This document shows, piece after piece, positions 13,001 to 23,020 of a stretch of 64,000 bases of DNA. Both the position numbers and the translations under genes were made by a program. This DNA comes from Stutzerimonas stutzeri (GTDB lineage Bacteria > Pseudomonadota > Gammaproteobacteria > Pseudomonadales > Pseudomonadaceae): NCBI GenBank assembly GCA_019056435.1, contig CP077641.1, forward strand, positions 1,798,001-1,862,000, written 5' to 3'. Every line of letters starts with the position of its first letter. Within the stretch, counting starts at the first letter, position 1. A model generated the notes under the pieces. That model made no database searches, was not told the DNA's origin, and was given only the letters and a program-made list of their open reading frames with translations.

Positions 13001-13003
13001 GCC

Positions 13004-14513
13004 TCAGGCCGCGCGACGACGCAGCATGCCCCAGCCGAGCAGCAGGGCACAGATGACGATCAGCGGCCAGGACCGCCAGCGCAGGTAGGGCGTCAGCCCT
13101 TGCATCGGCGTCACCTCGCCGTAGAGCACGGCCTCCTTGAACGCCGGGATTCGCTCGGTGATCTGCCCTCTCGGGTCGATCAGCACCGTGACACCGTTGT
13201 TGGTGGCGCGCACCATCCAGCGACCGGCCTCCAGCGCACGCATCTGCGCCATCTGCAGATGCTGCAGCGGGCCGATCGAGTGGCCGAACCAGGCATCGTT
13301 GCTGACCGTCAGCAGTAGATCGCTCTGCGCCGCCAGGCTGGCGGCAAACTCCGGGTAGACCACCTCGTAGCAGATGAACGGCGCGATCCGATAGCCCTTG
13401 GCCTGCAGCAGGGCCTGCCCGGGTCGCCCCGGGCGAAATCGGACATCGGCAGGTCGAAAAAGGCGATCAGCCCGCGCAGCAGGTCTTGCAGCGGCACATA
13501 CTCGCCGAAAGGCACCAGCTTCTGCTTGAGGTAGGTGCCCTGCGCGTCACCCGTGGCCGTCAGGCCGTTGTAGTAGCGAACCTCGCCCTCGGCATTGGGT
13601 TGGCGAACCGGCACGCCGGTAATCATCGCCGCCTGCCGGTCCAGGGCGAAACGGCCCATCATCGTCAGGTAGCCTTCGGCATGCTCCTTGAGGATCGGTA
13701 TGGCTGTTTCAGGCCAGACGATCAGATCCGCCGGGCGGCTGCGAAGCGTCATGTCGCGATAGAGCAGCAGCTGCATTTCCAGCTGCTTGGGGTCCCACTT
13801 GAGGCTCTGCGCGACGTTACCCTGCACTGCCGCGACGCTGATCGGTTCACCCTTCGGCGAGGTCCATGGGTGCCCGCTGAGTCCAAGACCGCCGCCCCAG
13901 AGCAGAATCAGCACGAGCGTCGCGACAGCCACTTGCACCTTGCTCGCGAACAGGCGCGGCGCCTCAGCCAGCAGCGTGGCGCTCAGGGCCAGGACGAAGC
14001 TGATCAGCCAGACGCCACCCAGCGGAGCGAGCCCGGCCAGCGGACCGTCCAGTTGGCTGTAACCGACATAAAGCCAGGAAAACCGGTCAGGAGCCAGCCA
14101 CGCAAGGCGTCGATTGCAAGCCACAGGGCGGCGAATGCCAGCGCATTGCGCAGCGGCGCGCCAGGCGTCCTCAGAGTGCGTACCCAGAGCCAGCCGAGCA
14201 GGGCCAGGAACAAGGCGAGGCCGGCGACAAAGCCCAGCGTCAGCAAGCCGGCCAAAGGTGGCGGCGCGGCGCCGAAATCATGAATGCTGACGTAGACCCA
14301 GCTCACGCCCGAGGCGAACAGGCCGAAGCCGTAGCACCAGCCGCGGGCCATGGCCTGCCGCGGCGTGACCGCGCGCAGGCCCAGATAGAGCAGGCCTATC
14401 GACAGCAGGGCCAGCGGCCAGAAGTCGAACGGTGCCAGCGACAAGGTCGTCAGCGCGCCGGCAGCGATCGCCAGCAGGTTGCCCGGCCAGCCGGGGCGAG
14501 TGATCCAGTGCAT
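13004..14513 (-). CDS. lnt: Apolipoprotein N-acyltransferase Lnt (two frame breaks)
   Basis: Inner-membrane enzyme that adds the third acyl chain to lipoproteins; conceptual length 503 residues. N-terminal transmembrane helices are followed by a periplasmic nitrilase-type domain with the catalytic Glu in IVWPETAIP and the Lys in LKQKLVPFGEY; the Cys lies in the ICYE segment after the second break. The frame changes at 14077-14082 and in the C3 run at 13418-13420, each one base short. ATG 14513 was chosen because AAGG lies 6 bases ahead; the ATG at 14519 is too close to it. The gene is essential in Pseudomonas relatives, so the breaks are probably errors. Confidence 0.9.
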
Positions 14514-14622
14514 CGGCATCCTTAATCAGCGCGGGAGTATGCAGAAGGCAAACAGGGTGGCGGTACGAAGCGGTTGAGACGGGCCCGCATCGTACGGCGG
14601 CCCGGCCAGCCTCCCGAGTCGA

Positions 14623-15468
14623 TCAGCTACCCGCTTCGGTCCGTGTCAGGCGCAGCATGTGCACGCGGCGACTGTCGGCGTTCAGCACGCGGAAGCGGAA
14701 CCCGTCGATTTCGGTGATTTCATTGCGCTTGGGCAGGTGCCCGAAGGCGTTCATCACCAGGCCCGCCACGGTGTCGAATTCTTCGTCCGGGAACTCACTG
14801 GCGAAGTAGTCGTTGAAGCTGTCGATGGGGGTAAGCGCCTTGACCAGGAAATCGCCGCTGGGCAACGGCCGGATATAGCTGTCTTCCTCGATGTCGTGCT
14901 CGTCTTCGATATCGCCGACGATCTGCTCCAGCACGTCTTCGATCGTGACCAGGCCGGCGACGCCGCCGTATTCATCGATAACGATCGCCATGTGGCTGTG
15001 GTTGGCGCGGAATTCGCGGAGCAAGACGTTCAGGCGCTTGGATTCGGGCACGAAGGTGGCCGGGCGGAGCAGATCCTTGATGTCGAAGCTGTGCTGCTCG
15101 TCCTGGAGGATCAGTGGCAGCAGGTCCTTGGCCAGTAGTACGCCGATCACCTCGTCGAGGCTGTCGCCAACCACCGGGTAGCGGGAGTGTGCGGCGGAAA
15201 TGACCGCCGGCAGGAATTCCCGCGGTGACTGGTCGGCGCGGATGCTCATCACCTGCGAGCGCGGCACCATGATGTCGCGCACCTGCAGATCCGCGACCTG
15301 GATGGCGCCCTCGACGATCGCCAGGGCTTCGTTGTCGAGCAGTTTGTTCTGATGGGCGCCGCGCAGGACGTCCAGCAATTCCTCTCGGGTTTTCGGCTCA
15401 TGGGCAAAAGCCTGGGTGATCTTTCCAAACCACGACTTCTGCCCGTTGCTCGATCGGTCTTCGCTCAT
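14623..15468 (-). CDS. corC: HlyC/CorC family CBS-domain protein
   Basis: Cytoplasmic protein of 281 residues with two CBS repeats (from about residue 65, DIMVPRSQVMSI, to about 185) and a C-terminal CorC_HlyC domain (DFLVKALTPIDSFNDYF). Family members take part in magnesium and cobalt efflux. It lies between ybeY and lnt, the conserved ybeZ-ybeY-corC-lnt order, and is very probably cotranscribed with them. MSEDRSSNGQKSWFGKI is the usual Pseudomonas start. Confidence 0.93.
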   Translation of the reverse strand: MSEDRSSNGQKSWFGKITQAFAHEPKTREELLDVLRGAHQNKLLDNEALAIVEGAIQVADLQVRDIMVPRSQVMSIRADQSPREFLPAVISAAHSRYPVVGDSLDEVIGVLLAKDLLPLILQDEQHSFDIKDLLRPATFVPESKRLNVLLREFRANHSHMAIVIDEYGGVAGLVTIEDVLEQIVGDIEDEHDIEEDSYIRPLPSGDFLVKALTPIDSFNDYFASEFPDEEFDTVAGLVMNAFGHLPKRNEITEIDGFRFRVLNADSRRVHMLRLTRTEAGS

Positions 15469-15504
15469 GTCTTCGACTCAGTGGTCCTTGCAATGCCTTG
15501 GGGG

Positions 15505-15972
15505 CTATTCGCCAGCGTATGGGTCGGGATAACCCAGCTCCGCCAGCAGTTCACGTTCCAGGCCTTCCATTTCTTCGGCTTCCTCGTCTTCCAGGTGATC
15601 GTAGCCCAGCAGGTGCAGGCAACCATGGATGACCAGGTGCGCCCAGTGTGCCTCCAGCGGCTTGGCCTGTTCGGCGGCCTCCCGCTCGACCACGGCGACG
15701 CAGATCACCAGGTCGCCGAGCAGGGGAATGTCCAGCAGGGGCTCGCCGTCGGGCCCGTCAGGCACGTCCGCCGGGAAGGACAATACGTTGGTGGGGTAAT
15801 CCTTGCCGCGGTAATCGCGGTTCAGCTCGCGGCCTTCGGCTTCGTCGACCAGCCTTATCGTCAGTTCGGAGTCGGCGCTGCGCTGGCGCAAGGCCAGTTC
15901 GCACCAGCGACGAAACGCCTGTTCATCCGGCGTTTCGGCCGCGGTCGCCCGTTGCAGGTCGAGCTCAATCAT
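15505..15972 (-). CDS. ybeY: Endoribonuclease YbeY
   Basis: Zinc-dependent single-strand endoribonuclease of 155 residues involved in 16S rRNA 3'-end maturation and ribosome quality control. The zinc motif [11 protein letters not shown] is complete, and [10 protein letters not shown] is the other family signature. The start MIELDLQR at 15972 overlaps the end of ybeZ by 8 bp. The frame is open further upstream, but that stretch is the antisense-like shadow of ybeZ and is not conserved. Confidence 0.95.
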   Translation of the reverse strand: MIELDLQRATAAETPDEQAFRRWCELALRQRSADSELTIRLVDEAEGRELNRDYRGKDYPTNVLSFPADVPDGPDGEPLLDIPLLGDLVICVAVVEREAAEQAKPLEAHWAHLVIHGCLHLLGYDHLEDEEAEEMEGLERELLAELGYPDPYAGE

Positions 15973-16966
15973 CGCGCTGCGTATCCCGCCGCTTCTGCGC
16001 CCCACCGTGCTCGTCGAAGCGTTCGTAGGCCTCGACGATGCGCTGCACCAGCGGATGACGCACGACGTCCTTGGGCTTGAAGTGCGTGAAGCTGATGCCG
16101 TCGACGTCCCTGAGCACCTCGATGACATGGGCGAGGCCGCTCTTGGTGCCGCGCGGCAGGTCGACCTGGGTGATGTCACCGGTGATCACCGCGGTCGAGC
16201 CGAAGCCGATCCGGGTCAGGAACATCTTCATCTGTTCGAGCGTGGTGTTCTGGCTCTCATCGAGGATGATGAAACTGTTGTTCAGCGTGCGCCCGCGCAT
16301 GTAGGCCAACGGAGCGATCTCGATCACTTGCTTCTCGATCAACCGCGCCACGTGCTCGAAGCCGAGCATCTCGTAGAGCGCGTCATAGAGCGGGCGCAGG
16401 TAGGGATCGATCTTCTGTGCCAGGTCGCCGGGCAGGAAACCGAGCTTTTCACCCGCTTCGACCGCCGGGCGGACCAGCAGGATGCGGCGTACCTGCTCGC
16501 GCTCCAGGGCATCGACTGCACAGGCGACGGCCAGGTAGGTCTTGCCGGTGCCGGCCGGGCCAATGCCGAAGTTGATGTCGTTGTCGAGGATCGACTTCAC
16601 ATAGCGCTGCTGGTTGGCGCCGCGCGGGCGAATGTTGCCCTTGCGGGTGCGCAGCGAAATATTGGGTGTCGCCGAGGGGTTGGCCATCTCTTCCATGCCC
16701 GATTCCTGCAGGAACAGGTGAACCAAGTCGGGCGACAACTCGGTGCTCTTGGTTTCGCGGTACAGGCGGCGCAGGAGATTTTCCGCGGCCTTGGCGACGT
16801 CGCTCGGCCCGACCAGTTCGAACTGGTTGCCACGGTTGCGGATTTCCAGCTCCAGGCGCTGTTCGATCAGGCGCAGATGCTCGTCGAACTGGCCGCAGAG
16901 GTTGGCGAAGCGATCGGCTTCGAAGGGCTCGAGGATGAAACGATGAGGTTCGATAGGGGCGTTCAA
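15965..16966 (-). CDS. ybeZ: PhoH-like ATPase YbeZ
   Basis: PhoH-family NTPase of about 333 residues that works with YbeY in RNA metabolism. Walker A is [13 protein letters not shown] and Walker [10 protein letters not shown]. The conserved N-terminus [19 protein letters not shown] directly follows a TTG, with no in-frame ATG nearby, so TTG 16966 is the likely start. The gene overlaps ybeY by 8 bp. The 276 bp between its start and miaB are very GC-rich and hold nothing I can identify. Confidence 0.92.
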   Translation of the reverse strand: MNAPIEPHRFILEPFEADRFANLCGQFDEHLRLIEQRLELEIRNRGNQFELVGPSDVAKAAENLLRRLYRETKSTELSPDLVHLFLQESGMEEMANPSATPNISLRTRKGNIRPRGANQQRYVKSILDNDINFGIGPAGTGKTYLAVACAVDALEREQVRRILLVRPAVEAGEKLGFLPGDLAQKIDPYLRPLYDALYEMLGFEHVARLIEKQVIEIAPLAYMRGRTLNNSFIILDESQNTTLEQMKMFLTRIGFGSTAVITGDITQVDLPRGTKSGLAHVIEVLRDVDGISFTHFKPKDVVRHPLVQRIVEAYERFDEHGGAQKRRDTQRDD

Positions 16967-17242
16967 GGGCTTTTGATTGACCTGCTGTGCATGAAGATGG
17001 GGTGAGAATAGCGCCGCATGACGAAAAAGCAGCGGGCTGGAAGAGCCGTACCCGGCGGGTCTCGCGCCTGGTTGGTCGCCGATGCCAGGCCACGAGCTCA
17101 GGGTGAGCGCCGCATGCTGCCGGGATCGAAGCCCGACGGCAGGGGCGGGCGGCATGGCCTGCGGCCCGGGGCCGCCTGGGCGGCCCAGCCGACAGGCGGC
17201 GCTGTCGCCCAGCACTCCCCTGGCGCCTGTCGCTCGCGTGCG

Positions 17243-18557
17243 TCAATCCATCAGGGTGCCACGCAACGAGTGCGGTAGGGCATCGTCGATGTGGACATCG
17301 ACGAACTGGCCGATCAGCAAGGGATTTCCGCTGCGGAAGTTGACGATCCGGTTGTGCTCGGTACGGCCCTGCAGCATGCCCGGGTCCTTCTTGGAATAGT
17401 CGGTGACCAAGATGCGCTGGCGAGTCCCGACCATCCGTCGGCTGTTCTCGAAGCCCTGCTGGTTGATCCGTTGCTGCAGGATCGCCAGGCGCTGCTTCTT
17501 GACGTCGTCGGGGGTGTCGTCGGGGAGGTCGGCCGCGGGTGTGCCAGGGCGCGAGCTGTAGACGAACGAATAAGAGAAGTCGAAGCCGACGTCCTCGATC
17601 AGTTTCATGGTCTGCTCGAAATCGCGCTCCGTCTCGCCCGGGAAGCCGACGATGAAGTCCGAGCTGATCAGCATCTCCGGCACCGCGGCCTTCAGCTTGC
17701 GGATGCGCGACTTGTATTCCAGCGCCGTGTGGTTGCGCTTCATCGCCGCCAGCACCCGATCGGAGCCGGACTGCACCGGCAGGTGCAGGTATTTGACCAG
17801 CTGCGGAATCTCGGCGTGGGCCTGGATGATGGCGTCGGAAAACTCCAGCGGATGGCTGGTGGTGTAGCGGATGCGATCGATGCCATCGACCGCCGCCACG
17901 GCGTGCAGCAGGTCGGCGAAATCATGGTCGTCGAAGCGGTAGCCGTTGACGTTCTGCCCTAGCAGCGTCACCTCTTTCACGCCGTTTTCGGCGAGGTGGA
18001 TGATCTCGGCCAGTACGTCGGCCAGCGGCCGGCTGACTTCTTCGCCGCGGGTGTAGGGCACGACGCAGAAGGTGCAGTACTTGCTGCAGCCTTCCATCAC
18101 CGAGACGAACGCGGTCGGGCCGTCGACGCGGGGTTCCGGCAGGCGATCGAACTTCTCGATTTCGGGGGAAGGAGATGTCGACTTGCGGCTCTCTGGTGGT
18201 GCGCGCGGCGTCGATCATCTCAGGCAGGCGGTGCAGCGTCTGCGGACCAAACACCACATCGACGTATGGCGCGCGGTCGCGAATGGCCGCGCCTTCCTGA
18301 CTCGCGACGCAGCCGCCGACCCCGATGACCAGCTGCGGGTTGTCCTGCTTCAGCTCGCGCCAGCGCCCCAGCTGGGAGAAGACCTTTTCCTGGGCCTTTT
18401 CACGAATCGAGCAGGTATTGAGCAGGATCACATCGGCTTCCGCCGGGTTGGCAGTGAGCTCGAGAGGTTGTTGCTCGCCCAGCAGGTCCACCATGCGCGA
18501 GCTGTCGTACTCGTTCATCTGGCAGCCATGGGTTTCGATGTAGAGCTTGCGGGTCAT
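17243..18557 (-). CDS. miaB: tRNA-2-methylthio-N6-dimethylallyladenosine synthase MiaB (frameshifted)
   Basis: Radical-SAM methylthiotransferase that modifies adenosine 37 of tRNAs. The N-terminal UPF0004 domain is seen in [11 protein letters not shown] and [17 protein letters not shown]. The radical-SAM motif is in [23 protein letters not shown] domain ends the protein ([18 protein letters not shown]). The frame changes in the G5 run at 18164-18168, where one base too many separates VDISFP from the next segment; removing it gives 437 residues, the normal length. Confidence 0.94.
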
Positions 18558-18669
18558 GTTACGGGCCGGCGTTGTGCAAAAAATGACCGGCGATTATATG
18601 CGTACGCCGAACCCGTTGAAAGCGTCGCGCGTGGCCCGGTGTGGGTATGACGGCGCGGATGACGAGCGC

Positions 18670-19212
18670 TCAGGGCGAGAAGGGTTTGTTTTCGCCGGCG
18701 GTCTGCAGGTCCATCAGGTAGTCGCGGAATATCTGGCCGAGCACCTGGGTGGCGATCTCCAGTTCGTCGCGGCGCATCTGTGAGGAAACCCGGTCGGCCG
18801 TGTCCAGGGCCTCTTCCTCGCCGTTGACGGCGGACATCTTCAGCACTATGTAGGCCTGCACATTGTTGGCCGGCACGCCTTCGCCGCGAAAGAACATGAC
18901 GCCCAGGCGATGCTGTGCCAAGGCGTGCCCCTGCAGCGAGGCCTGCTCGAACCAGTGCAGTGCTTTCGGCAGGTCGCGTGGTGTGCGGCGCCCATCGTAG
19001 TAGTACTCGCCGAGTTCGTAGGCGGCCTGGACATCGCCATCCCGCGCGGTCTGTTCACAGGCGCGCAAGGCCTCGGGCATCTCCTCGGGGGGCATGTTCA
19101 GTGCACAGCGGGAGGTCGCCGGGATCAGCAGCGAATTGCCACCTGCAAAGCTCGACAGGGGCGTCAGTAGCAGCAGACAGCCAAGAGCAAGGCTGCGACC
19201 GGTGCGAATCAT
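18670..19212 (-). CDS. Sel1-repeat protein, secreted
   Basis: About 180 residues with a signal peptide (LALGCLLLLTPLSSFAGG) and Sel1-like (tetratricopeptide-type) repeats around residues 55-130: AAYELGEYYYDGRRTPRD and HALAQHRLGVMFFRGEGVP. Such repeats mediate protein contacts. ATG 19212 puts a proper signal peptide at the start; an earlier ATG at 19278 does not. It sits between miaB and hemL, a position occupied by uncharacterised genes in P. aeruginosa. Its partner is unknown. Confidence 0.75.
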   Translation of the reverse strand: MIRTGRSLALGCLLLLTPLSSFAGGNSLLIPATSRCALNMPPEEMPEALRACEQTARDGDVQAAYELGEYYYDGRRTPRDLPKALHWFEQASLQGHALAQHRLGVMFFRGEGVPANNVQAYIVLKMSAVNGEEEALDTADRVSSQMRRDELEIATQVLGQIFRDYLMDLQTAGENKPFSP

Positions 19213-19333
19213 GAATCGAGGCGCCTCGAAGATCAGGGCGGTGATTGGAAGTGTGGCGTAAAACGAGCCAGCGGTCACATTATGGATAAGGCGCCGCCGC
19301 CTTACAAAGCCTTAATCGCGCGCCGGCCGCTTT

Positions 19334-19960
19334 TTATGCCGGCATTTCATCGCGCTGGTCGAACTGGATGGCCAGACTCGGCAGCAGCCAGGCCAGCAAC
19401 GGGCAGAGGAGCGCCAGACAGAGCATCTGGTAATCCGCCAGCGGATGGCGAAACACCAGCCCGTTCCAGGAGGCCGACAGCAGTACCAGCAGGGCTGCGA
19501 CCAAGCCGGCCAATGCGGTGCGGCGGGCCGGCCAGCGCAACAGGCCGGCATAGGCGATCAACAGGGCACTGGCGACTGCCAGCATCGCGGCATATTCATC
19601 GCTCCGTTCGAAGCGGCGGGCCAGCTCGAAGAACACGCACAAGCCGATGATCACGCGACCCCAGGTCGGGCGGCTCCAGGTCGACCGGCGACTGAGCGCC
19701 AGCGCGGCGATGCCCGCCAACGGCAGCCCGAGCAGCAGCGTGGCCTGCAGCAGCCAGCGCTCGGCGTGCAGCGTGTCCAGGCCGACGCCGAGTCGCGCCG
19801 CCGCACAGGCGCCACCGCCAGCCGCCAGGGCGAGCGCGAGCAGGGCACTGAAGAGAGCGGGCTGATTCGCCTCGTCATGGCCGCGACGGGCCAGGCCGAG
19901 CCGAACGGCACTGGCCGTCGCCAGGACGGCGAGGAGCAGCGCCTGGAGTAGCTCCGGCAT
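19334..19960 (-). CDS. Multi-pass inner-membrane protein, unknown function
   Basis: 208 residues with about seven hydrophobic segments separated by short Arg-rich loops, for example LLQALLLAVLATASAVRL and TALAGLVAALLVLLSASW. Its first base is the last base of the hemL stop region (19960), so it is probably cotranscribed with, or coupled to, hemL. I do not recognise a family. The composition (Leu/Ala rich, high GC) matches its neighbours. Confidence 0.65.
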   Translation of the reverse strand: MPELLQALLLAVLATASAVRLGLARRGHDEANQPALFSALLALALAAGGGACAAARLGVGLDTLHAERWLLQATLLLGLPLAGIAALALSRRSTWSRPTWGRVIIGLCVFFELARRFERSDEYAAMLAVASALLIAYAGLLRWPARRTALAGLVAALLVLLSASWNGLVFRHPLADYQMLCLALLCPLLAWLLPSLAIQFDQRDEMPA

Positions 19961-21249
19961 CAGGCACGCTTCAGTTGGGCGAAGGCGCGCTCGGCGGCGT
20001 CAAGCGTCAGTTTCAGTTCCGTTTCGCCGTGGGCAATGGAGGTGAAACCGGCCTCGAACGCGCTGGGCGCCAGGTACACGCCGCCTTCGAGCATCAGATG
20101 GAAGAAGCGCTTGAAGCGCTCGGCATCGCTGGCCATCACATCATCGAAGGTGACGATATCGGCCGCCTCGCTGAAGTACAGGCCGAACATGCCGCCCACC
20201 TGGGTCGTGACGAAGGGAATGCCGGCTGCGGTGGCGCGGGCCTTCAGCCCATCGAGCATGCGCGTGGTGTAGTCGCTGAGCTCGTCATGGAAGCCGGGAC
20301 GATTGATCAGCTTGAGGGTGGTCAGGCCGGCGGCCATGGCCAGAGGATTGCCTGAGAGCGTGCCGGCCTGGTAGACCGGGCCGAGCGGGGCGATGCGCTC
20401 CATGATCGCGCGCTTGCCGCCGAAGCAGCCGACCGGCATGCCGCCGCCGATGATCTTGCCAAAGGTGGTCAGGTCCGGTGTCACACCGTAGTGCGCCTGC
20501 GCGCCGCCGAGCGCGACGCGGAAGCCGGTCATCACCTCATCGAAGATCAATACAACGCCGTGCTGGTCGCACAGTTCCCGCAGCCCTTGCAGATAGCCGG
20601 GTGCGGGCGGCACGCAGTTCATGTTGCCGGCGACGGGCTCGACGATGATGCAGGCGACGTCCTGGCCCGCTTCGCCGAGCATCCGCTCCACGGCGGCCAG
20701 GTCGTTGAACGGCAGGGTCAGGGTGTGCTTGGCGAAGGCTGCCGGTACGCCGGCCGAACTGGGCACGCCCTGGGTCAGCGCGCCGGAACCTGCCTTGACC
20801 AGCAGGCTGTCGGAATGGCCGTGGTAGCAGCCTTCGAACTTGATGATGCTGTCGCGCCCGGTGTAGCCACGGGCCAGGCGGATAGCGCTCATGGTGGCTT
20901 CGGTCCCGGAGCTGACCATGCGCATCATCTCCATCGACGGCACCAGGCTGCAGACCAGCTCGGCCATCTCCGTTTCCATCGCCGTTGGCGCGCCGTAGGA
21001 CAGGCCGTGCTGCAGCTGGCGGCGAACGGCGTCGAGCACCTCCGGATGGCTGTGCCCGAGGATCATTGGTCCCCAGGAGCCGACATAGTCGACGTAGCGC
21101 TTGTCATCCTCGTCGATGACATAGGCGCCCTCGGCATGCTTGAGAAACAGCGGGGTGCCGCCGACGCTGCGAAACGCGCGGACCGGCGAATTGACGCCGC
21201 CGGGGATGTGCTGCTGGGCGCTGGCGAACAGGATTTCGGAACGGGACAT
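19960..21249 (-). CDS. hemL: Glutamate-1-semialdehyde 2,1-aminomutase
   Basis: PLP enzyme of 429 residues converting glutamate-1-semialdehyde to 5-aminolevulinate, the committed haem precursor. The PLP lysine is in [33 protein letters not shown] and [10 protein letters not shown] are class-III aminotransferase signatures. Start [20 protein letters not shown] at 21249. It lies 62 bp after thiE, and the order thiD-thiE-hemL is conserved in Pseudomonas. Confidence 0.96.
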   Translation of the reverse strand: MSRSEILFASAQQHIPGGVNSPVRAFRSVGGTPLFLKHAEGAYVIDEDDKRYVDYVGSWGPMILGHSHPEVLDAVRRQLQHGLSYGAPTAMETEMAELVCSLVPSMEMMRMVSSGTEATMSAIRLARGYTGRDSIIKFEGCYHGHSDSLLVKAGSGALTQGVPSSAGVPAAFAKHTLTLPFNDLAAVERMLGEAGQDVACIIVEPVAGNMNCVPPAPGYLQGLRELCDQHGVVLIFDEVMTGFRVALGGAQAHYGVTPDLTTFGKIIGGGMPVGCFGGKRAIMERIAPLGPVYQAGTLSGNPLAMAAGLTTLKLINRPGFHDELSDYTTRMLDGLKARATAAGIPFVTTQVGGMFGLYFSEAADIVTFDDVMASDAERFKRFFHLMLEGGVYLAPSAFEAGFTSIAHGETELKLTLDAAERAFAQLKRA

Positions 21250-21311
21250 GCTAGGCCTCTCATGCAGGGAAGTGGGGAAACATGGCGGACGCATACGGTA
21301 CCGCCAGGCGC

Positions 21312-21953
21312 TCAGTGAGCGGCGAACAGATCGCTGAACGCGCGGGCACGGCGCTCGACCTCGCGCGGCGATTCCGCGGAAAACAGCGCGTGAATCACCG
21401 CGATCAGGCTCGCACCCCGGGCGATCAGCTCGGGGGCGGTCTCCAGCGTCACGCCGCCGATCGCGGTGATCGGCACTTCGAACCGCTGGCGGGCCTGCTC
21501 GAGCAGGTCGGGTGTAGCGCTGGGCGCGCCAGGCTTGGTGTTGGAGTCGAAGAAACGGCCGAAGGCGATGTAGCTGGCGCCCTCCGAAACGGCCTGCTCA
21601 GCCAGATCCAGGCGGGCATGGCAGGTGGCGCCGATGATGGCCTTGCGTCCGAGCAGGGCGCGCGCGGCGGACAGTGAGCCGTCTTCCTGTCCAAGATGCA
21701 GGCCCGCGCCCAGTCGCGCGGCGAGTTCGGCATCGTCATTGATGATCAGGTGCGCGCCGTAGCGTTCGCACAGCTGCTGCAGGGCCTCGGCTTCACGCAG
21801 GCGGCGTGCATCGTTGTCGGACTTGTCGCGGTATTGCAGCAGGCGGGCGCCGCCATCGAGCGCGGCTTCGACATAAGGCAGTAGGCGGCCCTCGGCGAGC
21901 AGCCTGCTGTCGGTGATGGCGTAGAGTCCGCGTAGCCGTGAGGTGACTTTCAT
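21312..21953 (-). CDS. thiE: Thiamine-phosphate synthase ThiE
   Basis: 213 residues; couples the hydroxymethylpyrimidine and thiazole phosphates into thiamine phosphate. Seen are the TIM-barrel signatures [10 protein letters not shown] (substrate-binding start), [35 protein letters not shown] and the C-terminal [13 protein letters not shown]. Its start overlaps the thiD stop (ATGA), so the two steps of the pathway are translationally coupled. Confidence 0.95.
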   Translation of the reverse strand: MKVTSRLRGLYAITDSRLLAEGRLLPYVEAALDGGARLLQYRDKSDNDARRLREAEALQQLCERYGAHLIINDDAELAARLGAGLHLGQEDGSLSAARALLGRKAIIGATCHARLDLAEQAVSEGASYIAFGRFFDSNTKPGAPSATPDLLEQARQRFEVPITAIGGVTLETAPELIARGASLIAVIHALFSAESPREVERRARAFSDLFAAH

Positions 21954-22759
21954 CGGCGGGTTCCTTCAGGACAGATCCAGCGGAAGGCGACGGGGAATGT
22001 ACTGGCCGCGGCCCGGGCCTCGGCGTCGCGCAGGGTGCGCCAGGTGTAGTCGAGAGCCGTCTTGACTGCGCTGACCAGGTCCTCGCCGAGTGCCAGCCGC
22101 CCGGCCAGCGCGCTGGCCAGGGTGCAGCCTGAGCCGTGATAGCTGCCCGGAAGACGCTGGCAGCTGAAGTCGTAGCGGCTGCCATCGCGGCAGTAGAGTC
22201 GGTTGTGCACCTCGGTTTCGTCGCCGTGGCCGCCGGTGATCAGCAGATGACGGATCCGTGGCAACAGCCGCTCGGCGCATTCGTCGGCGCTGCCTTCCGG
22301 CAACTCGGCGAGGATGCGGGCTTCCGGCAGGTTCGGCGTCGCGATGGTGGACACCGGGAACAGCCGCTCGCGCATGGCGTAGCCAACTTCGTCCTTGCCC
22401 AGCGCACCGCCGCCGCCAGCGCGCAGCACCGGGTCGCAGACCAGCGGGACGCCGGGCAGCTTCTGCATGATCTCCAGCACCGTGTCGACCATTTCGACCG
22501 AGCCGAGCATGCCCAGTTTGACCGCCGCCACGGGGAGATCGGCGATGACCGCGTCGGCTTGAGCCATCACCCAGGCGCGATCCAGCACGCGGAAGTCGGC
22601 GACGTCGACGGTGTCCTGGACGGTCAGGGCCGTGACCGCGGGCGCGGCGTGACAGCTCTGGGCCAGCAACGCTTCGATGTCAGCTTGCAGGCCGGCGCCA
22701 CCGCTTGGGTCATGGCCGGAGAGGCAGAGGACGACAGGGCGGGAGCAAGGGCCGGACAT
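21950..22759 (-). CDS. thiD: Hydroxymethylpyrimidine/phosphomethylpyrimidine kinase ThiD
   Basis: Ribokinase-fold kinase of about 269 residues that phosphorylates HMP and [24 protein letters not shown] is the N-terminal substrate motif, and [16 protein letters not shown] contains the catalytic Asp/Gly-rich region in a slightly altered form (GSGCT). ATG 22759 is preferred to the 22786 ATG because the conserved sequence starts right after it. The 261 bp up to ladS hold the divergent promoters; I found no THI-box riboswitch there. Confidence 0.94.
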   Translation of the reverse strand: MSGPCSRPVVLCLSGHDPSGGAGLQADIEALLAQSCHAAPAVTALTVQDTVDVADFRVLDRAWVMAQADAVIADLPVAAVKLGMLGSVEMVDTVLEIMQKLPGVPLVCDPVLRAGGGGALGKDEVGYAMRERLFPVSTIATPNLPEARILAELPEGSADECAERLLPRIRHLLITGGHGDETEVHNRLYCRDGSRYDFSCQRLPGSYHGSGCTLASALAGRLALGEDLVSAVKTALDYTWRTLRDAEARAAASTFPVAFRWICPEGTRR

Positions 22760-23020
22760 CGAGGGTTCCCAGGGTAGGCGTGGCACGGGCGGCCGGTGCA
22801 GTGTTGCGCCGGTATTTCGAGGCGTGCGAGCTTATCACCAAACACCGGGCACGGCTCGCCCGGGGTCAGCAGGTCGCGGCTAGACAGCGAGCCGCTCGGC
22901 AGGTTCCCTCAGTTCGTCGGAACCTTTGCCGTTAACCCATGCTAAAGTGCCACCACTTCTGAGCGGTCACGTGTCTTCAGGAGGTAGGCTTCCTGACGTG
23001 CTCGATGGATTCTCCGACGC

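Noticed and set aside
16967..17242. Small gene between ybeZ and miaB
   Set aside because: Open frames there are Arg/Ala/Pro-rich with no start signal or conserved pattern.
22760..23020. TPP riboswitch ahead of thiD
   Set aside because: No conserved CTGAGA core or matching stems in the region.
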